NCBI GenBank assembly: GCA_038728085.1
Contig: JAVYUU010000005.1
Location: 17,139 to 81,138, forward strand
DNA: 64,000 bases
Direction: 5' to 3'
From: Candidatus Bathyarchaeia archaeon
GTDB lineage: Archaea; Thermoproteota; Bathyarchaeia; Bathyarchaeales; Bathycorpusculaceae
Positions 50,114-58,959 of the stretch are shown piece by piece. The notes beneath the pieces were generated by a model, which ran no database searches, was not told the DNA's origin, and saw nothing but the letters and a program-made list of their open reading frames with translations. Position 1 is the stretch's first letter. Each line of letters opens with the position of its first letter. Both the position numbers and the translations under genes were made by a program.

Positions 50114-51514
50114 TTGAAATATGATGTAATAATCGTTGGAGCTGGTCCTGCTGGAATATTCTCAGCCCTTGAACTTGTCGGTAAGTCCGCCCTCCACATT
50201 CTAATGCTTGACAAGGGTCCAGACCTTGAGCAGAGGAAATGCCCGGCAAGTAGAGGCTTCGGCTGTGTGAAATGCGACCCTTGTGGGCTTCTATGCGGCT
50301 GGGGTGGGGCTGGAGCTTTCAGCGATGGCAAACTAACCATATCCACGGAAGTCGGAGGCTGGTTGAACCAATACATTTCAGAGAAAGAGTTGTCCGAGCT
50401 AATAAATTACGTGGACGATGTTTACATCCAATTCGGGGCGCCAAACCACGTATACGGCGGCGACTTAGAAAAAGTTGAGGAAATCGAGCGGAAAGCCTCC
50501 CTGGCCGGGTTAAAGCTTATACCACAAAAAATCAGGCACATGGGGACGGAGAGGTGCGCTCAAACACTTCGGAAAATGCGGCAGGAACTTGAAGGCAAAG
50601 TTGAAATAAAAATGAGAAAGGACGTCAAAGGGCTTCTCGTGAAAAACGGCGTTGTGGAAGGTGTTGAAACAGTTGACGGTGAAAAGTTTTTCGGAAAATA
50701 CGTGATAGTGGCGCCTGGAAGAGGAGGCGCTGAATGGCTTCAAACAGAAGCTCAGGCTTTGGGTTTAAAAACTCTAAACAACCCGGTGGATGTGGGTGTT
50801 AGGGTTGAGGTTCTAGCCGCGGTTATGGAGGAATTGACGGATGTCCTTTACGAGCCGAAGTTCGTTTACTACTCAAAGTTCTTTGACGATCAGGTCCGGA
50901 CTTTCTGTGTTGCCCCCTACGGCGAAGTAATAGCAGAATCATATGACGGCGTTTTAACAGTGAATGGGCAAAGCTACGCCGAAAGAAAAACAGAGAACAC
51001 GAACTTCGCAATTCTCGTCAGCACATCCTTTACGGAGCCATTCAAGGATCCAATAGCCTATGGAAAGTATTTGGCGAGGCTCTCAAATCTTTTGAGCGGG
51101 GGCATCCTCGTGCAACGTCTAGGCGACCTGGAGGCTGGAAGGCGCTCCACACCAGATAGAATCGCCAGAAGCATTGTAACTCCAACGCTGAAAAATGCCA
51201 CACCTGGAGACCTCAGCTTTGTCCTGCCATACCGCTACTTAGCCGACATAAGAGAGATGCTTGAAGCCCTAGACAAAATAGCTCCGGGCATCCATTCAAG
51301 AGACACGCTGCTCTACGGTGTTGAAGTTAAATTTTACTCTTCAAGGCTTGAGTTGAGCAACTCGCTGGAAACAAAAATACGAAACCTATTCACCATAGGG
51401 GATGGCGCCGGAGTCACCCGGGGGCTGATTCAAGCGTCCGCCTCCGGGGTTATCGTGGCAAGGGAGATTTTAAGGCGGGAGAAAGCGAAGGTACGGGGAA
51501 ATGTCAATAGTTAA
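50114..51514 (+). CDS. FAD-dependent dehydrogenase (COG2509 type)
   Basis: About 466 residues from TTG 50114, chosen because AGAGGT lies 9 nt upstream and the chain then begins M-K-Y-D-V-I-I-V-G-A-G-P-A-G, the usual FAD dinucleotide-binding start. The frame is open to 50090. A Cys-rich loop, SRGFGCVKCDPCGLLCGWGG, follows the first domain and marks the uncharacterised COG2509 flavoprotein group. The C-terminal FAD motif is LFTIGDGAGVTRGL. It is a redox enzyme of unknown substrate. Its 3' end overlaps the zinc-ribbon gene by 14 bp. Confidence 0.88.
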   Translation: MKYDVIIVGAGPAGIFSALELVGKSALHILMLDKGPDLEQRKCPASRGFGCVKCDPCGLLCGWGGAGAFSDGKLTISTEVGGWLNQYISEKELSELINYVDDVYIQFGAPNHVYGGDLEKVEEIERKASLAGLKLIPQKIRHMGTERCAQTLRKMRQELEGKVEIKMRKDVKGLLVKNGVVEGVETVDGEKFFGKYVIVAPGRGGAEWLQTEAQALGLKTLNNPVDVGVRVEVLAAVMEELTDVLYEPKFVYYSKFFDDQVRTFCVAPYGEVIAESYDGVLTVNGQSYAERKTENTNFAILVSTSFTEPFKDPIAYGKYLARLSNLLSGGILVQRLGDLEAGRRSTPDRIARSIVTPTLKNATPGDLSFVLPYRYLADIREMLEALDKIAPGIHSRDTLLYGVEVKFYSSRLELSNSLETKIRNLFTIGDGAGVTRGLIQASASGVIVAREILRREKAKVRGNVNS

Positions 51515-52253
51515 GGAGCTAAGCTGTTCCTATTGTGGAGCGCCGATCTCCTTCAAGCCCGGTGAAATAATCGCCACATGTAGGTATTGCGGTTACACGG
51601 TTGTCATTGAAACTGGCAAGGCTTTCACCTTCGAGCACTCCATGCTTTTAAACAGGTATAACCCGGCAAGCGTCGAGGAACCGGCAAAAGATTGGATGCG
51701 CTTCGGCTTTCTAAAACCTCCAGATTTGGCTAAGAAGGCAAAATTTGTAGAGAAGACATTAATGTATCTGCCCTTCTGGATAGTGTCCGTTGATGCGGAA
51801 AGCGTTTACAAAGGCGTTTTTGAGCGGTTAAACCCCCCAATAGTTAAGGAGGGCAGAATAACCAAGAAATATAACTGGCTTGTCCTTGCAAGAAAAGCTT
51901 CAGAATTTCCAACCAAAGAGTACGATGTCCCATTGGAAGGCAAAATCCCCTATGACTTCAGAAAAATTGAAGAGTTTGCAAAAGTTTTGAACAGCGAAAT
52001 CGACAGGGAAGAAGCCATAGAAATCGCAAAACAGCAGATAATCGAGCATCACCGTTACCTAGCACAACAAGACGTTGACAGAATAATGGAAATGAGAAAT
52101 GAAATAAAGGTGAACCAAACAGTCTATCTCCACGCTCCCATCTGGCTCATAAAATACGAATACAAAGACAGAGCTTACACGCTGTGGTTGGACGGCGCCA
52201 CCGGCACGGTTATAAAAGGCGAAATCCCCCAAACAAAAATCGGATTATTCTAG
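51501..52253 (+). CDS. Zinc-ribbon protein of unknown function
   Basis: A 250-residue protein with an N-terminal zinc ribbon, LSCSYCGAPISFKPGEIIATCRYCGYTV (C-x2-C, 15 residues, C-x2-C). A conserved-looking soluble body contains FLPFWIVSVDAESVYKG-like strands and ends with YTLWLDGATGTVIKGEIP, a strand pair reminiscent of PepSY-like repeats. No membrane helix. It overlaps the flavoprotein gene by 14 bp and is 37 bp before lysS, suggesting co-transcription. Confidence 0.75.
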   Translation: MSIVKELSCSYCGAPISFKPGEIIATCRYCGYTVVIETGKAFTFEHSMLLNRYNPASVEEPAKDWMRFGFLKPPDLAKKAKFVEKTLMYLPFWIVSVDAESVYKGVFERLNPPIVKEGRITKKYNWLVLARKASEFPTKEYDVPLEGKIPYDFRKIEEFAKVLNSEIDREEAIEIAKQQIIEHHRYLAQQDVDRIMEMRNEIKVNQTVYLHAPIWLIKYEYKDRAYTLWLDGATGTVIKGEIPQTKIGLF

Positions 52254-52290
52254 AGACTTTACAAGATGGAATATGCTGGCTGGGCGTTAA

Positions 52291-53895
52291 ATGAGTGAGA
52301 AAATAATTGGAAGGGGAACATGGTACGACAAAATGGCAGCAAAAATCATCGAGCGAGAACGAAAACTGGGCAGAAGCTTAGACATGATTCGAACTGAAAT
52401 GGGCTTAGGTGCCTCCGGCTTCCCCCACATTGGAAGTTTAGGCGACGCTGCCCGCTCCTATGCCGTGACATTGGCTTTGAGGGAGCAGGGCTGCCGCTCA
52501 GAGCTTATTGCCTTCTGCGACGACAAAGATGGACTTCGCAAGGTGCCAGCTGGACTGCCAAAAACCCTAGAAAAATACCTCGGCTTCCCAGTCACGGATA
52601 TTCCAGACCCCTTTAAGTGCCATGACAGCTACGGACGGCACATGAGTTCGCTGCTGCTTGAAGCCCTAGACAAGTGTGGCATAGAATACCGCTACATGTC
52701 CGCCAAGGACGCTTATGCACAAGGCTTGCTTAACAATGAAATTCACACGATACTCCTTAACGCAAAGAGGGTTGGCGAAATTGTAAAGGAAGAGGTTGGG
52801 CAAGAAAGGTACATGGAAGTTTTACCCTACTTCCCAGTATGCGAGAATTGTGGAAGAATATACACAACCAAAGCCTTGGAATATTTGCCCAAAGAGAGAA
52901 AGGTGCTCTATGTCTGCGAGGGCATGGAGATCAAGGGCAGATGGATTGAAGGCTGCGGACACAAAGGCGAAGTCGACGTCACAAAAGGCATGGGAAAACT
53001 CAGCTGGAAAGGCGAATTCGCGGCTAGATGGCGAGCCCTGGACATAAGGTTCGAAGCCTACGGCAAAGACATAGCCGACTCCGTCCGCGTCAACGACAGA
53101 ATAAGCCGCGAAGTTTTAGGCTATGAACCTCCGGCCCACGCAAGATACGAAATGTTCCTAGACAAGAGTGGAAGAAAAATCTCAAAGTCAGCAGGCAATG
53201 TCTTCACACCCCAAGTGTGGTTCAGATATGGCTCACCCCAATCGCTTATGCTCCTAATGCTGAAAAGGTTTGTTGGAACCCGCACCATAGACGTGACAGA
53301 CATACCATCCTACATGAACGAACTAGACTATCTGGAAGACGTATACTTTGGAAGGAAAACAATTCCAGACAAAAAGGAACTGGCGAAGCTAAAGGGCTTA
53401 TACGAGTACTGCTGGCTCCTAAAACCACCAAAACAGCCAAGCATCCACGTCCCATACAACCTACTAATATACTTGGCAAAAATCGCCCCTAAAGATAAAG
53501 AATTGGAATTCATAACAGAAAAACTCCAAACCTACGGCTACCTACAAAAGGGCCAGCAGCCAGACGAAAACCTCAAAAAACGAATAGAATACGCCCTAAA
53601 CTGGGCAAAAGACTTCGAGGAAATCCGCGAAACAACCGTAACCCTAAAACCAGAAGAAAAAACAGCAATAAAAGACCTCATAGACGCCATAAAAACCGAA
53701 ATAGAACCGGAGAGAATCCAAAACGCCATATTCAACACAGCCAAAAAACACGGCATCCCACCACCAGAATTCTTCAAAACCCTATACACAATACTAATAG
53801 GTGCACCACAAGGCCCGAGGCTAGGCCCCTACATAGTCGCCATGGGCAAACAAAACGTAATAAACGCCCTACAACGAACCCTAAACCAAACCTAA
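52291..53895 (+). CDS. lysS: Lysine--tRNA ligase, class I
   Basis: Class I LysRS, the form found in most archaea and few bacteria, 534 residues. HIGH-type motif H46-I-G-S and KMSKS-type K296-I-S-K-S300 are intact. Zinc-type cysteines C184/C187 and C209/C222 lie in the connective region. The C-terminal helix-cage anticodon domain is from about residue 340. ATG 52291; it begins 37 bp after the zinc-ribbon gene. tRNA-Arg follows 35 bp downstream. Confidence 0.96.
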   Translation: MSEKIIGRGTWYDKMAAKIIERERKLGRSLDMIRTEMGLGASGFPHIGSLGDAARSYAVTLALREQGCRSELIAFCDDKDGLRKVPAGLPKTLEKYLGFPVTDIPDPFKCHDSYGRHMSSLLLEALDKCGIEYRYMSAKDAYAQGLLNNEIHTILLNAKRVGEIVKEEVGQERYMEVLPYFPVCENCGRIYTTKALEYLPKERKVLYVCEGMEIKGRWIEGCGHKGEVDVTKGMGKLSWKGEFAARWRALDIRFEAYGKDIADSVRVNDRISREVLGYEPPAHARYEMFLDKSGRKISKSAGNVFTPQVWFRYGSPQSLMLLMLKRFVGTRTIDVTDIPSYMNELDYLEDVYFGRKTIPDKKELAKLKGLYEYCWLLKPPKQPSIHVPYNLLIYLAKIAPKDKELEFITEKLQTYGYLQKGQQPDENLKKRIEYALNWAKDFEEIRETTVTLKPEEKTAIKDLIDAIKTEIEPERIQNAIFNTAKKHGIPPPEFFKTLYTILIGAPQGPRLGPYIVAMGKQNVINALQRTLNQT

Positions 53896-53899
53896 AAAC

Positions 53900-53908
53900 C
53901 TTTTATGC
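53900..53908 (+). promoter_or_regulatory. TATA-like box of tRNA-Arg
   Basis: CTTTTATGC lies about 25 bp before the first base of tRNA-Arg, the expected archaeal TATA position. Confidence 0.5.
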
Positions 53909-53930
53909 AATTTCACTACTCAATAAACAT

Positions 53931-54006
53931 GGGCCCGTAGTCTAGCATGGATTAGGACGCTGGCCTGCGGAGCCGGAGATCCTGGGTTCAAATCCCAGCG
54001 GGCCCG
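53931..54006 (+). tRNA. tRNA-Arg (GCG)
   Basis: Acceptor GGGCCCG (53931-53937)/CGGGCCC (53999-54005), discriminator G; anticodon stem CTGGC/GCCGG with loop CTGCGGA, anticodon GCG; T arm CTGGG-TTCAAAT-CCCAG. 76 nt, no intron, CCA not encoded. A T-rich CTCCTTTTTC follows and may end transcription. Confidence 0.97.
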
Positions 54007-54147
54007 CTCCTTTTTCGGTTCGGAACCTTGCATTTAATATTTTCATTTAATATTTTCGGTAAAGCGATGGTTTGAGACGCATCTTTTGTAGCAATATTTG
54101 TGATTACGGAATATTTGTTAAAGAAGTCCTGCACTACTGTAGCATTG

Positions 54148-56484
54148 ATGATGATGAAGCAGAGAAGGCTAGCCGCAATTCTCATGTTAACCATGTTCAT
54201 TGCAATGTCTCCACTGATGTTTGAGGATGTAATAGTTCATGGTGGAAATGGAAAAATAGATCTTTTCACGCAGAAGGAACCTTTTAGCGGAAAAGGTTTA
54301 AATATGCCAAGTGATGCATTCGCACCGGGAGAAATTGTTTTTTTATACGCTTTGGTTGAGTATAACGGCTATCCTCGGCAGAATTTGCTTGTAACTTTCT
54401 CTATAAAAAGTCCAAATGGGACTTCTTTTAGTTTTACCGCTATAACTAACACCAGTGGTATTGCATCCATGAGCTTCACCATTCCCCAAAAATGTCCCCC
54501 TCACGAAAATGAAACATTTGGGGAGTGGTTTGTAAGGGCATGTGTCGTCATAGGTGACACATTTCTCCAAGATACTTTAACCTTCAAAGTAGGCTGGCTT
54601 GTTGAGTTATTAGGAGTGAGAACCATCGATAGAAACATGGCTCCACGAGATTCTTTTGGAATAACAGGCGATGTTGGTTTAGAAATATCCTTGAAAAACA
54701 TTGCTATGACAGAGAAAAAAGTTACATTAACAGCTGTTATACAAGATGAATTGAATGTTCCAGTAAATTCTCTAGCGATAAGCGATATTGAAATTCAACC
54801 AAATGAAAAGACTGTTTATCTATATACTAAATTGAGCATTCCTAAGTGGGCTGTTGTAGGGAAAGCAATAGTCTATGTCTCTGCATTTACAAAATTGCCT
54901 AGTCAAAACGGGGTTGCATATTGTCCATCAATATCAACAGAATTTTTCATCACACCCTATAACCCATTAAGATTAGAGTTCCGTGACATCGCTATTATTA
55001 AAGTAACTTCATCAGCCACTTCGGTAAAAATCGGGGAACCAATTCACGTGAGTGTAAAAGTTAGAAATGAAGGAACTTTAACCGAAAGTTTCAATGTAAG
55101 TCTGCTTATGGACAATCAAGTTATCGACACTTTAAATGTTCTGAACCTAGCACCTTATTCCTCAACTACCTTGAATTTCACCATCGACACTAGAGACTTG
55201 GTTCCTAAAAGTTATTTAATTTCCGTTGCAATACCCCCACTTCTGAATGAAGCAGACACCACTGACAATATTCTTGCTGATGGATACATTGAAGTGAGGC
55301 CTTCTGTAAGAAGGTTTCTGGTGATTTTTGAAGGGGCAGGCCTTTCTCTTGACGCGCAAGGTATTATCTTGACGATTAATGGTTCAGCGAAAAGCGTTAA
55401 AAATCTGCCTTGTAGTCTTTTTGTTGAAGAAGGAAGTGTATTGATCTATACCTACGAAGAAAACGTTTTAAGTGCAGTTTTAGGTAAACGTTTCAAACTT
55501 CGTGAAGTGATCGGGCCGCCTTCGCCAGTAACTGTGAGAAGTAACATCACAATAGTTGGACAATATGTGACTCAGTACTACTTGCTGGTCTCCTCAATTT
55601 ATGGTTCTCCAACCCCAAAAAGTGGATGGTTCGATGCTGGGGCGATTGTTAACGCTTCTGTTGTTTCCCCGTGGCCTGGTCCTGAAGGTACACGTCACGT
55701 ATGTTTGGGCTGGATTGGAACAGGAAGCGTGCCACTTTCAGGAAGCGAATGTACTGTGACATTTATAATTCATCAACCTTCAAGCATTGTTTGGCTTTGG
55801 AAAACCCAATATTATTTAACGGTTATTTCGCCTTATGGCGTTGTTGGGGGTGGGGGTTGGTATGATGCTAATGTGACGGCTTATGCCTTTTTGGATGTTG
55901 GTGTTTTTGATCATGGTAATGAAACTAGACGGGTTTTTGTTTATTGGAGTGGTGATGCTTCTGGGGTGAATTATGCGAGGAGCAGTCCCATACTTATGGA
56001 TGGTCCGAAGGTAGCTGTTGCAAATTGGAAAACTCAGTATTTGTTGACTGTGGCTACCAATCCTGCTGGTTTAAGTCCGCAGCCTTCTAGAAGTCCTTTA
56101 GGCGAGGCTGGTCCGGCTGGAGGCTGGTGGTATGACGCACATGTTAATGTTTCTTTGCTGGCTCCACCGGTGAGAGGTTATGATTTCAGCCACTGGGAGG
56201 TTGACGGCCGGTCCCTTGAAGTGGGCCAGTACGCGTTGACTGTTTTTATGGACGGGCCTCATGTGGCTGTGGCTTATTATAATGTCCGAGTGGCCGGCTG
56301 GTTTGTTCCTGAATGGCTTTATTGGATACTGCTTCTGATTTTGATTTTAGTGATTATTCTTCTCTGTGTTTGGATCTATCATAGGCGAAGACGGGCGAAG
56401 AGTGGGGAAGCCGCCTTTGAAAGAGGCTGGATCGCCTGGTATTATGGTTATGACCTATTGGGCAGAAGCCGCAGGGTTAAATGA
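54148..56484 (+). CDS. Large secreted surface protein with CARDB-like and InlB-type repeats
   Basis: About 778 residues. The frame is open from 54100, but three Met codons at 54148-54156 precede the signal sequence (RRLAAILMLTMFIAMSPL), so I start there. Order: signal peptide; a beta domain with an A-P-G-E-I-V-F-L-Y-A-L-V-E-Y start; a middle region; a CARDB-like domain (about 290-390, SVKIGEPIHVSVKVRNEGTL); then three or more repeats of the kind WKTQYYLTV...GGGWYDANV...VYWSGDASG, typical of divergent InlB B-repeats; a C-terminal helix (LYWILLLILILVIILLCVWIY) and basic tail. The first two-thirds is noticeably more A+T-rich than the neighbouring genes. The role, likely cell-surface adhesion or lattice formation, is inferred. 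Confidence 0.82.
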   Translation: MMMKQRRLAAILMLTMFIAMSPLMFEDVIVHGGNGKIDLFTQKEPFSGKGLNMPSDAFAPGEIVFLYALVEYNGYPRQNLLVTFSIKSPNGTSFSFTAITNTSGIASMSFTIPQKCPPHENETFGEWFVRACVVIGDTFLQDTLTFKVGWLVELLGVRTIDRNMAPRDSFGITGDVGLEISLKNIAMTEKKVTLTAVIQDELNVPVNSLAISDIEIQPNEKTVYLYTKLSIPKWAVVGKAIVYVSAFTKLPSQNGVAYCPSISTEFFITPYNPLRLEFRDIAIIKVTSSATSVKIGEPIHVSVKVRNEGTLTESFNVSLLMDNQVIDTLNVLNLAPYSSTTLNFTIDTRDLVPKSYLISVAIPPLLNEADTTDNILADGYIEVRPSVRRFLVIFEGAGLSLDAQGIILTINGSAKSVKNLPCSLFVEEGSVLIYTYEENVLSAVLGKRFKLREVIGPPSPVTVRSNITIVGQYVTQYYLLVSSIYGSPTPKSGWFDAGAIVNASVVSPWPGPEGTRHVCLGWIGTGSVPLSGSECTVTFIIHQPSSIVWLWKTQYYLTVISPYGVVGGGGWYDANVTAYAFLDVGVFDHGNETRRVFVYWSGDASGVNYARSSPILMDGPKVAVANWKTQYLLTVATNPAGLSPQPSRSPLGEAGPAGGWWYDAHVNVSLLAPPVRGYDFSHWEVDGRSLEVGQYALTVFMDGPHVAVAYYNVRVAGWFVPEWLYWILLLILILVIILLCVWIYHRRRRAKSGEAAFERGWIAWYYGYDLLGRSRRVK

Positions 56485-56699
56485 GTATTCAAAATTTGAG
56501 AGGGGTGATGGAAGCCTTCCCCTTCCCCCTTGTCCGGCTGAAACAGTTTTAGAGAGTTTTGTTTATAAATGGTTTGCTGTCGACGTTGGTATATTTTTTC
56601 CCTCAAAATATGAGGGCTTACAAGTGTATTTCATGGATAGAAATTTAGCTTTTAACTTGTCAGCTGCATGTTATTGTTGAGTGTGGAGAGGCTTTAGGA

Positions 56700-56822
56700 A
56701 TGTTTGAGGAGATGGCTATAGGCGCTGTCAGAATGCTTGTGTTCTTCTTTTGGGCTACGTTGGGGTTTTCCGTTATCTGGGGAATCATCTGGCTTAGAGA
56801 TGAGGTTAGAAAACTCTTTTAA
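56700..56822 (+). CDS. Single-pass membrane microprotein (40 residues)
   Basis: ATG 56700 to TAA 56822. M-F-E-E-M-A-I-G-A-V-R, then a hydrophobic helix (MLVFFFWATLGFSVIWGIIW), then a charged end LRDEVRKLF. GGAG lies upstream (about 14 nt) and the composition is typical of a small real membrane protein. It follows the surface-protein gene by 215 bp (in which I see no gene) and precedes tRNA-Tyr. The function is unknown. Confidence 0.5.
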   Translation: MFEEMAIGAVRMLVFFFWATLGFSVIWGIIWLRDEVRKLF

Positions 56823-56881
56823 TGGAGAGCTCAACTGCGAAACGGTTAAATCGGCTTTTTCAAACTCTATGATTTAGCAGG

Positions 56882-57018
56882 CGGGCGGTAGCTCAGCTTG
56901 GTAGAGCTTCCGGCTGTAGACACCTGCCCTTGGCAGGTGTCCCTTTTCAGCCTACCAAGCGTACAGGTGAACTGCAGAAACCGGAGTGTCGCAGGTTCAA
57001 ATCCTGCCCGCCCGACCA
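56882..57018 (+). tRNA. tRNA-Tyr (GTA) with intron
   Basis: Acceptor CGGGCGG (56882-56888)/CCGCCCG (57008-57014), discriminator A, encoded CCA. D arm 56891-56907; anticodon stem TCCGG (56909-56913)/CCGGA (56981-56985), loop CTGTAGA with anticodon GTA; T arm GCAGG-TTCAAAT-CCTGC. A 60-nt intron (about 56920-56979) sits at 37/38. It begins with the perfect hairpin ACACCTGCC/GGCAGGTGT and contains CTACCAAGC (56952-56960), complementary over 9 nt to the D loop GCTTGGTAG (56896-56904). Confidence 0.95.
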
Positions 57019-57024
57019 TTTAAA

Positions 57025-58572
57025 TCATGTTTCTTTGAGGAGGATGCCGTTTTGGATTAGTTGCCTTATTTTTTCTATGTCTCCGCTTAATGGTCTGTCC
57101 TCTTTTAGCGTTGGCACCATGCTTCTTATTGTCTTGTAGATTTTTCTTGTTCCTTCTCCGAGTTTTTTTGGTCCGCGGATGTCTATAGCTTGGGTTGCGC
57201 AGAGGAGTTCTATGGCTACTATGTATTCGGTGTTTTCCAAGATTTGGGCTGCTTTTTGGGCTGCTGTTGTTCCCATGCTGACGAAGTCTTCGAAGTTGGC
57301 TGATGTTGGTATTGAGTCCACGCAAGCTGGGTGTGCTAGGATCTTGTTTTCTGAGGCTAGGGCTGCTGCCGTGTATTGGGCTGTCATGAGGCCGCTATGT
57401 AGGCCTTTCTCCAGTTGAGGAAGTACCAGGAAGGCGGGCAGGCCGTTGCTTAGCTTTTCGTCGAGGAGGCGGGCTATGCGTCTTTCTGCTATGTTGCCAA
57501 CCATCGTCAGTGCTATTCCAAGCATGTCCATGGCTAGGGATATTGGCTGTCCGTGGAAGTTTCCGCCGGATAGGCATACGCCTTCGTCTGGGAAAACCAG
57601 CGGGTTGTCTGTTGCAGAGTTTATCTCGATTTCCACAATTTTCCTTGCATGGGCGACAGCGTCTCTGGCGGTGCCTAAAACTTGGGGTGTACATCTTAGG
57701 CTGTAAGCGTCATGGGGTCGTCCACCGCTTATCACGGCTTCTCTGCCGGTTCTGACGAGTTTGCTTCCCGCTATGAGCTCCCTAATGTTTTTGGCCGTTA
57801 CGGCTTGTCCAGTGTGGGGTCTAACCTTATGAATTTTCTCGTCTAGAGCGTCTATAACGCCCAGAAGTGCCTCCATGGATAGGGCTGCAGCCATTTCCGC
57901 CACTTTGATTAGGTTTTCCGCCCTGTAAATGTTGAGGGCTGCCATCGCCGTCATCAGTTGGGTGCCGTTGTTTAGGGCTATGCCCTCCTTAAAGTCCAGT
58001 TGGATAGGCTTTATTCCAGCCTTTTCCATGGCTTCCATTCCGCTCAGAATCTCGCCTTTATATTCAGCTTCGCCTTCGCCCATGAGCACTAGAACCATGT
58101 GAGATAGTGGCGCCAAATCTCCGCTGGCGCCTACAGAGCCCTTCGCCGGTATTATTGGGTGCACGCCTTTATTGAGCATTTCCACAAGGGTTTCAAGTAC
58201 TTCGAGACGCACGCCTGAATAGCCCTTAGCCAACGTGTTAGCCCTTAAAAGCATAGTTGCCCTGACAACTTCTCTGCTTAATGGTTTTCCAACCCCGGCG
58301 GCATGACTCCGAATTAGGTTTGTTTGAAGCTGCCCAAATTTTTCTTTAGGTATTATTGTATTGCTTAAGTCTCCGAAACCCGTATTTACACCATATATGG
58401 TCTCACCCTTTTCCAGAAGTTCCTCCAGAACCCGACGACTCCTATTCACTTTAGCCTTCACATGCTCCGGTATGGAAACCTTCGCCCTTCCATAAGCAAC
58501 ATCAACAACATCCTCAATGGTTAAGGTTTCCCCGTCAATACACACGTGTTTGTGCATGGGCTTCTCCACCAT
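57025..58572 (-). CDS. hutH: Histidine ammonia-lyase
   Basis: A 515-residue MIO-dependent lyase that deaminates histidine to urocanate. The prosthetic group forms from A-S-G in GSVGASGDLAPLSHM. Other marks are YGVNTGFGDLSNT, EGIALNNGTQLMTA and the C-terminal QDRPHDAYSLRCTPQVLG-like segment (here GGRPHDAYSLRCTPQVLG). Phe/Tyr ammonia-lyases share the fold, so the assignment to histidine rests on overall similarity. No other hut gene is nearby. It ends 6 bp after tRNA-Tyr on the opposite strand. Confidence 0.9.
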   Translation of the reverse strand: MVEKPMHKHVCIDGETLTIEDVVDVAYGRAKVSIPEHVKAKVNRSRRVLEELLEKGETIYGVNTGFGDLSNTIIPKEKFGQLQTNLIRSHAAGVGKPLSREVVRATMLLRANTLAKGYSGVRLEVLETLVEMLNKGVHPIIPAKGSVGASGDLAPLSHMVLVLMGEGEAEYKGEILSGMEAMEKAGIKPIQLDFKEGIALNNGTQLMTAMAALNIYRAENLIKVAEMAAALSMEALLGVIDALDEKIHKVRPHTGQAVTAKNIRELIAGSKLVRTGREAVISGGRPHDAYSLRCTPQVLGTARDAVAHARKIVEIEINSATDNPLVFPDEGVCLSGGNFHGQPISLAMDMLGIALTMVGNIAERRIARLLDEKLSNGLPAFLVLPQLEKGLHSGLMTAQYTAAALASENKILAHPACVDSIPTSANFEDFVSMGTTAAQKAAQILENTEYIVAIELLCATQAIDIRGPKKLGEGTRKIYKTIRSMVPTLKEDRPLSGDIEKIRQLIQNGILLKET

Positions 58573-58719
58573 AAACCCTAGCGTTAAAGATTTTAAATCC
58601 TTTGGGAAAAGACGCCTTGTTTTTGCCCTTTTGAAGTTTTCTGGAAATCTTTTTCATAAAACTTTTATAGGTACGCCTATGTGGATTATGCTTAGAGCCT
58701 AAACTTTCAAGGTGTTGTC

Positions 58720-58959
58720 ATGGAGCCGAGTAAGAAGCCTTTGAATGTCCTTGTTAAGCAGTTAAATGCGCATGTTGTTGTTGTTTTGAAGAATGGCAGT
58801 GAGTATAGGGGTAAGATGGTTAAGTGCGATGGGCACATGAACATTCTTTTGGAGGGCGCCACTGAGTGTCGTGAGGATCAGCCGATTGCCAATTATGGGA
58901 ATGTTCTGCTTAGGGGCAACAATATCCTCTATATAATTTTGGATGCTCTTAAAAGGTAG
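58720..58959 (+). CDS. Sm-like (Lsm) RNA-binding protein
   Basis: A 79-residue archaeal Lsm protein that forms a heptameric or hexameric ring binding U-rich RNA. The Sm1 motif is HVVVVLKNGSEYRGKMVKCDGHMNILLEGATE and the Sm2 motif is GNVLLRGNNILYI. ATG 58720. It does not sit next to L37e as in many archaea. The 3' end overlaps the RIO2 gene by 11 bp. Confidence 0.95.
   Translation: MEPSKKPLNVLVKQLNAHVVVVLKNGSEYRGKMVKCDGHMNILLEGATECREDQPIANYGNVLLRGNNILYIILDALKR

Noticed and set aside
56366..56680. 104-codon frame overlapping the end of the large surface protein gene
   Set aside because: It overlaps the membrane-anchor tail in another phase, has no domain or start signal, and the surface protein ends normally.
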